Positions 14,076 through 17,275 of a DNA stretch of 17,275 nucleotides are shown here, one piece after another (position 1 is the first letter of the stretch; every line of letters begins with the position of its first letter). This DNA is from an uncultured Bacteroidales bacterium (GTDB taxonomy: Bacteria > Bacteroidota > Bacteroidia > Bacteroidales > Tenuifilaceae), in contig CALGIR010000208.1 in NCBI GenBank assembly GCA_937915475.1, positions 1 through 17,275 on the forward strand. The letters are read 5' to 3'. The position numbers were made by a program, and so were the translations under genes. The notes below the pieces were generated by a model that made no database searches, had not been told where the DNA came from, and saw nothing but the letters and a program-made list of their open reading frames with translations.

Positions 14076-15611
14076 TTAAGACTTCATTTTAAAGAACAAT
14101 ACAAGTTCAATAAGAGCCTGCGATTGATTTGTAAGTTCTTCGGCACTCGACGCAAGTTCTTCGCTCATCGATGCATTTTGTTGTGTTATTGTGTTGAGTT
14201 GCGCTAAAGCATTGTTTACCTGATTTGTACCGTTACTTTGCTCTATATTTGACGATGTAATTTCCTGTACCAGGTTTGCCGTACGTGCTATTTCAGGTTT
14301 CAGTTCATCAAGCAGTTGTGCAGCTTCATTAGTTACCGACACACTTTTATCACTTAAAGCAATAATCTCATCGGCGGCGAGTTTACTGCGCTCTGCAAGT
14401 TTCCGAACCTCAGCTGCAACTACTGCAAACCCTCTTCCATGGTCGCCGGCACGAGCAGCTTCGACGGCTGCATTTAGCGCCAGTATGTTCGTTTGGAAAG
14501 CGATATCGTTAATCACTGTAATTTTTTGTGATATTATGTTGATCGAATCTAGGCTTTGCTTGGAAGAGTCCCCTACTTTTTCAATTCCACGCGATGATGT
14601 TTCTGCTATTTTCTCAGTTTGCTGTGCATTTTCAGAACTTTGCGAAATATTTGCTGCTATTTCTTCCATTGTCGAAGAAACCTCTTCGACCGACGATGCT
14701 TGTTCTGATGCACCCTCTGAAAGATGTTGCGAGGTCTTACTTAATTCCTTACTGGCTTGTGCTATTTGGTTTGAGTTTGCAATTATGGTTTCAACAATAT
14801 TGGTTATGTTGCCAATCATTACCGACAGGCTCTTCATTAAGCTACCAACCTCATCGTCGCGGTCTTCAAGTTCTTTAGATACAGTTATTGTCAAGTCCCC
14901 GTTGGACATCTGATCGAGTAGACCAACTGCTTTTAACAGGGGCATTGCAATACTTCGGGTTAATATAATCGCACCAACAATAATAAGTCCTATTATAAGC
15001 ATCAAAACGATAATGGTATTAACCATTATTCTACGGCTTAATTCTTCACTCGCCCTATATGCAGCATCTGCCTCAATCTGAATAAGGTCTGTAAACTGAT
15101 CCATCGCCCCGCGCATTATTTCAAATTGCTCACTATAACGATCAAGGTAAAGATATTCAGCCTCATCTAGTTTATTTTCAACAATCAAACTAATTAATTC
15201 ATTGGTTATTTTCTTTACTTCGCCATAAGCTGTATGAAAACTTTTCGATATATGTGCATTTTCAGGCCTAGTGTCAAGTCCCGATGCTTCTTCAAATATT
15301 CCGTACCGCTCTTGTGTCTGGTCTAAGTTCTCTGTTACATCATTGAGTAACTTTGTAAAGTGTTGAGTGTTGTTGTTGTCTTTTACAAGCATTAGTTGCG
15401 CTATGCTTATACTCGACTGATAAGCATCGCGGTCGGCTTGGAGTAAATAATCGATACTTACAAGATGCACCCCGTAAATATTATTGACCTGTTGGTTGAT
15501 TACCCGAGTTTGATATAATGCGTATACAAAACCAAATGTGGTTACAATTAAACAAGCTGCAAAAAAGAGTGCTAGCCTTGTTCCAATCTTTAAATTATTT
15601 ATTGCTCTCAT
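14076..15611 (-). CDS. Methyl-accepting chemotaxis protein
   Basis: A 511-residue transmembrane chemoreceptor. TM1 spans about 12-32; a periplasmic four-helix-bundle-type sensor domain follows (about 33-195, Y-L-L-Q-A-D-R-D at 55-62). TM2 spans about 197-217 and the HAMP about 218-271 (M-S-N-G-D-L, D-D-E-V-G). The cytoplasmic signalling domain has a well-conserved hairpin tip (I-A-F-Q-T-N-I-L-A-L-N-A-A-V-E-A-A-R-A-G at 370-389, then D-H-G-R-G-F-A-V-V-A-A-E-V-R-K-L-A-E-R-S). The usual tip residues E-Q or E-x before G-R-G-F are D-H here. The end lacks a CheR-docking pentapeptide. It starts 19 nt after the porin stop with an AAAGGA-like ribosome-binding site, so the two form one operon. No other chemotaxis gene is in the window. 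Confidence 0.96.
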   Translation of the reverse strand: MRAINNLKIGTRLALFFAACLIVTTFGFVYALYQTRVINQQVNNIYGVHLVSIDYLLQADRDAYQSSISIAQLMLVKDNNNTQHFTKLLNDVTENLDQTQERYGIFEEASGLDTRPENAHISKSFHTAYGEVKKITNELISLIVENKLDEAEYLYLDRYSEQFEIMRGAMDQFTDLIQIEADAAYRASEELSRRIMVNTIIVLMLIIGLIIVGAIILTRSIAMPLLKAVGLLDQMSNGDLTITVSKELEDRDDEVGSLMKSLSVMIGNITNIVETIIANSNQIAQASKELSKTSQHLSEGASEQASSVEEVSSTMEEIAANISQSSENAQQTEKIAETSSRGIEKVGDSSKQSLDSINIISQKITVINDIAFQTNILALNAAVEAARAGDHGRGFAVVAAEVRKLAERSKLAADEIIALSDKSVSVTNEAAQLLDELKPEIARTANLVQEITSSNIEQSNGTNQVNNALAQLNTITQQNASMSEELASSAEELTNQSQALIELVLFFKMKS

Positions 15612-15630
15612 TTTGTGATTTTCCTTTATG

Positions 15631-16902
15631 TTAATTATTAGACTTAAATATTTCGGGCTTGAATAAAATACTTACAAACAACCAGTTTTGTATTCCTTTT
15701 GAACTTCCTGTTTTTAAAAGCTCCATCGTTTTCTGAGCCATTAGTGTAGAATAGCCTACTGTTAATGTTGAGTTGGTATAAAAGTTATAGGCTAAAACTG
15801 CATCAAATTCAACTCCTAGATGTTTGTTTGCAACAACTGGGTTTGTGGGTGTTGAACTTGCATCTAGAATATTATTTGTTAGCATAAAATTATGTGCGGC
15901 GCCTGTTATTAATAATTTTGAGGATAGCCTCAGATCGACATGGAGATAAATGTCGTTAAGCCCACCTTGTTTTGTATGTGCTGGAATGTTTGTAAAATAA
16001 TCCATGTAGCCGTAATAGCCATGACCATCACCAAATACTGAGGAAAAAGCATTGTTTTTATTGTTGTCAACTAGGGCATTATCTCCAGAGAAGTAATCGA
16101 TACCTGCAGCTATTTTTATGCTCTTGTTAATGATTAAAGTTGGTTTTAAGTGGAAGAAAAAGGATGAAATATTTATTCCAGTTTTCGATTTTCCGTACTG
16201 GTAATATCCCATTGCATCAATACTAATATTATTGATGTTAAATGCTGCATAAATCCCCGATGTTCCACGAGCATATACTGTGCGGTAATTTCCTGCGGTC
16301 TGGTTGCCATCTATGATTGTTAAGAACGACATGTTAAGGTTATCACTGAATTTATTGTATAGGCGCAGTACTGTCAAGTATTTGTACATGTCAACTGTGT
16401 AGTCTGATTCAAAATTTTTGTCAGAATCATTATTATAAGCCAAAACTAAATCGGCTTTGGTTTGGTCAGCATTGTTGAACTGGAACAATGCCGCATCGTG
16501 TGCAATTGGTGCATTGCCCCAGTTCTTTACTCCCATAAGCCTCTTTTTATCATAAATGATCTCTTGCCGGCCAAGTTTCATTGCCAATTTTCCTGATATT
16601 GAGTATTTAATGTATGCCTGATGTATACCCACACCAGAGTCGTCGGTTCCCCATTTGCTATCCCCCCATATACGCCCATCTTGAAGTGATATATAGGCAT
16701 GAATCTTATCATGCTCATAATCAAAACTTAACCTAGTACGCTGAAATGTGATAAGAGCAGGTTTGGTAGTTTCGTCGGACAGTGTTTTGTACCCATCCCG
16801 TAATTCGCTGCGTAGCCTGTATTCAGCATCAACACTCAACTGCCCATAACTTAAGATGCTTAATATCAAGAAACTGAATAATAAAACATTGATTTTTATC
16901 AT
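15631..16902 (-). CDS. Outer-membrane porin-like protein (alginate-export-type beta barrel)
   Basis: A 423-residue exported protein with a signal peptide ending near residue 20 (I-L-S-Y-G-Q). The rest is alternating hydrophobic/polar strands rich in Y, N and G, as in outer-membrane barrels. The pattern F-Q-R-T-R-L-S-F-D-Y, L-Q-D-G-R-I-W-G-D and L-G-R-Q-E-I-I-Y-D-K-K-R-L-M-G is typical of the alginate-export/porin-like family, whose members admit or export varied solutes; substrate specificity cannot be read here. It is the first gene of a two-gene operon with the chemoreceptor, 19 nt apart. The start ATG at 16902 gives an ideal signal peptide. Alternative: a generic OprB/OprD-like porin. Confidence 0.75.
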   Translation of the reverse strand: MIKINVLLFSFLILSILSYGQLSVDAEYRLRSELRDGYKTLSDETTKPALITFQRTRLSFDYEHDKIHAYISLQDGRIWGDSKWGTDDSGVGIHQAYIKYSISGKLAMKLGRQEIIYDKKRLMGVKNWGNAPIAHDAALFQFNNADQTKADLVLAYNNDSDKNFESDYTVDMYKYLTVLRLYNKFSDNLNMSFLTIIDGNQTAGNYRTVYARGTSGIYAAFNINNISIDAMGYYQYGKSKTGINISSFFFHLKPTLIINKSIKIAAGIDYFSGDNALVDNNKNNAFSSVFGDGHGYYGYMDYFTNIPAHTKQGGLNDIYLHVDLRLSSKLLITGAAHNFMLTNNILDASSTPTNPVVANKHLGVEFDAVLAYNFYTNSTLTVGYSTLMAQKTMELLKTGSSKGIQNWLFVSILFKPEIFKSNN

Positions 16903-17275
16903 AAATAAGAGTGCATGGGCTTAAGATTAAAAAAGAGTTTTTATAATGATTTTGTGTGTATAGGTTTATTTACTGTCCAGAATTAATGTATACAGGGGAG
17001 TTTGCAAAAGGTTACAGCCGATAGGTTTTTCGCTGGTTTTTAGTCTGTTATTCTTACGTTTTATTTGATTTTAAATCAAATTTATGGTGTATAAATCCAA
17101 CTATAGGCTGCGAAAAAACAAACCGAAAACTTAAGGATTAACCCATTAGCAATATTTGTAAATTGTAAAGTGGCCTAGATGCATTAATATAAAGAAAAAG
17201 TACTTTTTTTTTAAAAAAAATTTGTAACTACTCAGGAGTCATTTCTGGCAGTTATTAACAATTTCTGGACTGTTT
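16903..17275. other. Gene-free upstream region of the porin-chemoreceptor operon
   Basis: This 373-base AT-rich stretch holds no convincing reading frame on either strand. It carries the 5' region of the porin operon, an AT palindrome with a -7-like box (17063-17084), a T9/A8 homopolymer block around 17203-17220 and a direct repeat ATTTCTGG at 17241-17248 and 17261-17268, exactly 20 bp apart. Another gene may begin beyond the edge. Confidence 0.6.
17063..17084 (-). promoter_or_regulatory. AT palindrome overlapping a candidate -7 box for the porin operon
   Basis: ATTTGATTT (17063-17071), one central base, AAATCAAAT (17073-17081) form a 9+9 bp dyad. The minus strand reads TAAATTTG at 17077-17084, matching TAnnTTTG, so a protein bound to the dyad would cover the promoter. 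The leader would be about 165 nt. There is no TTTG at the expected -33 position, so the promoter call is weak. Confidence 0.35.

Noticed and set aside
17065..17079. FNR-like site TTGAT/ATCAA upstream of the porin operon
   Set aside because: The spacer is 5 nt rather than the 4 nt of the FNR/CRP-type consensus and no such regulator is visible; kept only as a generic palindrome.

Overview
The window comes from a member of the Bacteroidota, most likely an anaerobic or marine Bacteroidales/Marinilabiliales-type bacterium. The evidence is a T9SS type A C-terminal sorting domain, signal peptides ending in Y-G-Q, starts with little or no Shine-Dalgarno sequence, several matches to the Bacteroidota promoter pattern (TTTG, about 19 nt, TAnnTTTG), a long eukaryote-type IleS, and a DksA/TraR protein with a degenerate zinc site between ileS and lspA. 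No rRNA, tRNA, CRISPR array, transposase or phage gene was seen.

Left part (1-3429): the N-terminal third of metK (minus strand, cut by the window edge) is preceded by what looks like a SAM-II riboswitch directly behind a promoter -7 box. Divergent from it is a two-gene unit: a Wzi-family outer-membrane protein and a short PglC-like sugar-phosphate transferase that would start a surface glycan. Converging on this unit is a small VanZ-family membrane protein.

Housekeeping block (3502-8867, plus strand): ileS has a textbook promoter and a start that should be moved to a GTG at 3617. It is followed by the DksA/TraR-like regulator, a strong intrinsic terminator, lspA (signal peptidase II) and ispD, which overlaps lspA by 17 nt. 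ileS-dksA/traR-lspA is a familiar Bacteroidota arrangement; ispD supplies the MEP isoprenoid pathway.

Middle (8868-12402): a 378-base gene-free stretch contains a clearly GC-richer islet of about 270 bases, with a 22/23-nt inverted repeat about 140 nt apart, inner hairpins and short direct repeats. It looks like a structured RNA or a non-autonomous repeat element. Next come a GNAT-fold protein of unknown substrate and, on the minus strand, a membrane-anchored TPR regulator with a C-terminal LuxR-type helix-turn-helix.

Right part (12403-17275): divergent from the TPR regulator is a secreted beta-propeller-like protein with a T9SS sorting tail. A perfect 16-bp hairpin, probably a bidirectional terminator, separates it from a minus-strand operon of an outer-membrane porin (alginate-export-like) and a methyl-accepting chemotaxis protein. 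The last 373 bases hold the upstream region of that operon, with an AT palindrome overlapping a -7-like box.

Most of the window is ordinary. The strongest items for follow-up are the metK riboswitch, the GC-rich inverted-repeat islet, the porin-chemoreceptor operon and the divergent TPR-regulator/T9SS-protein pair.
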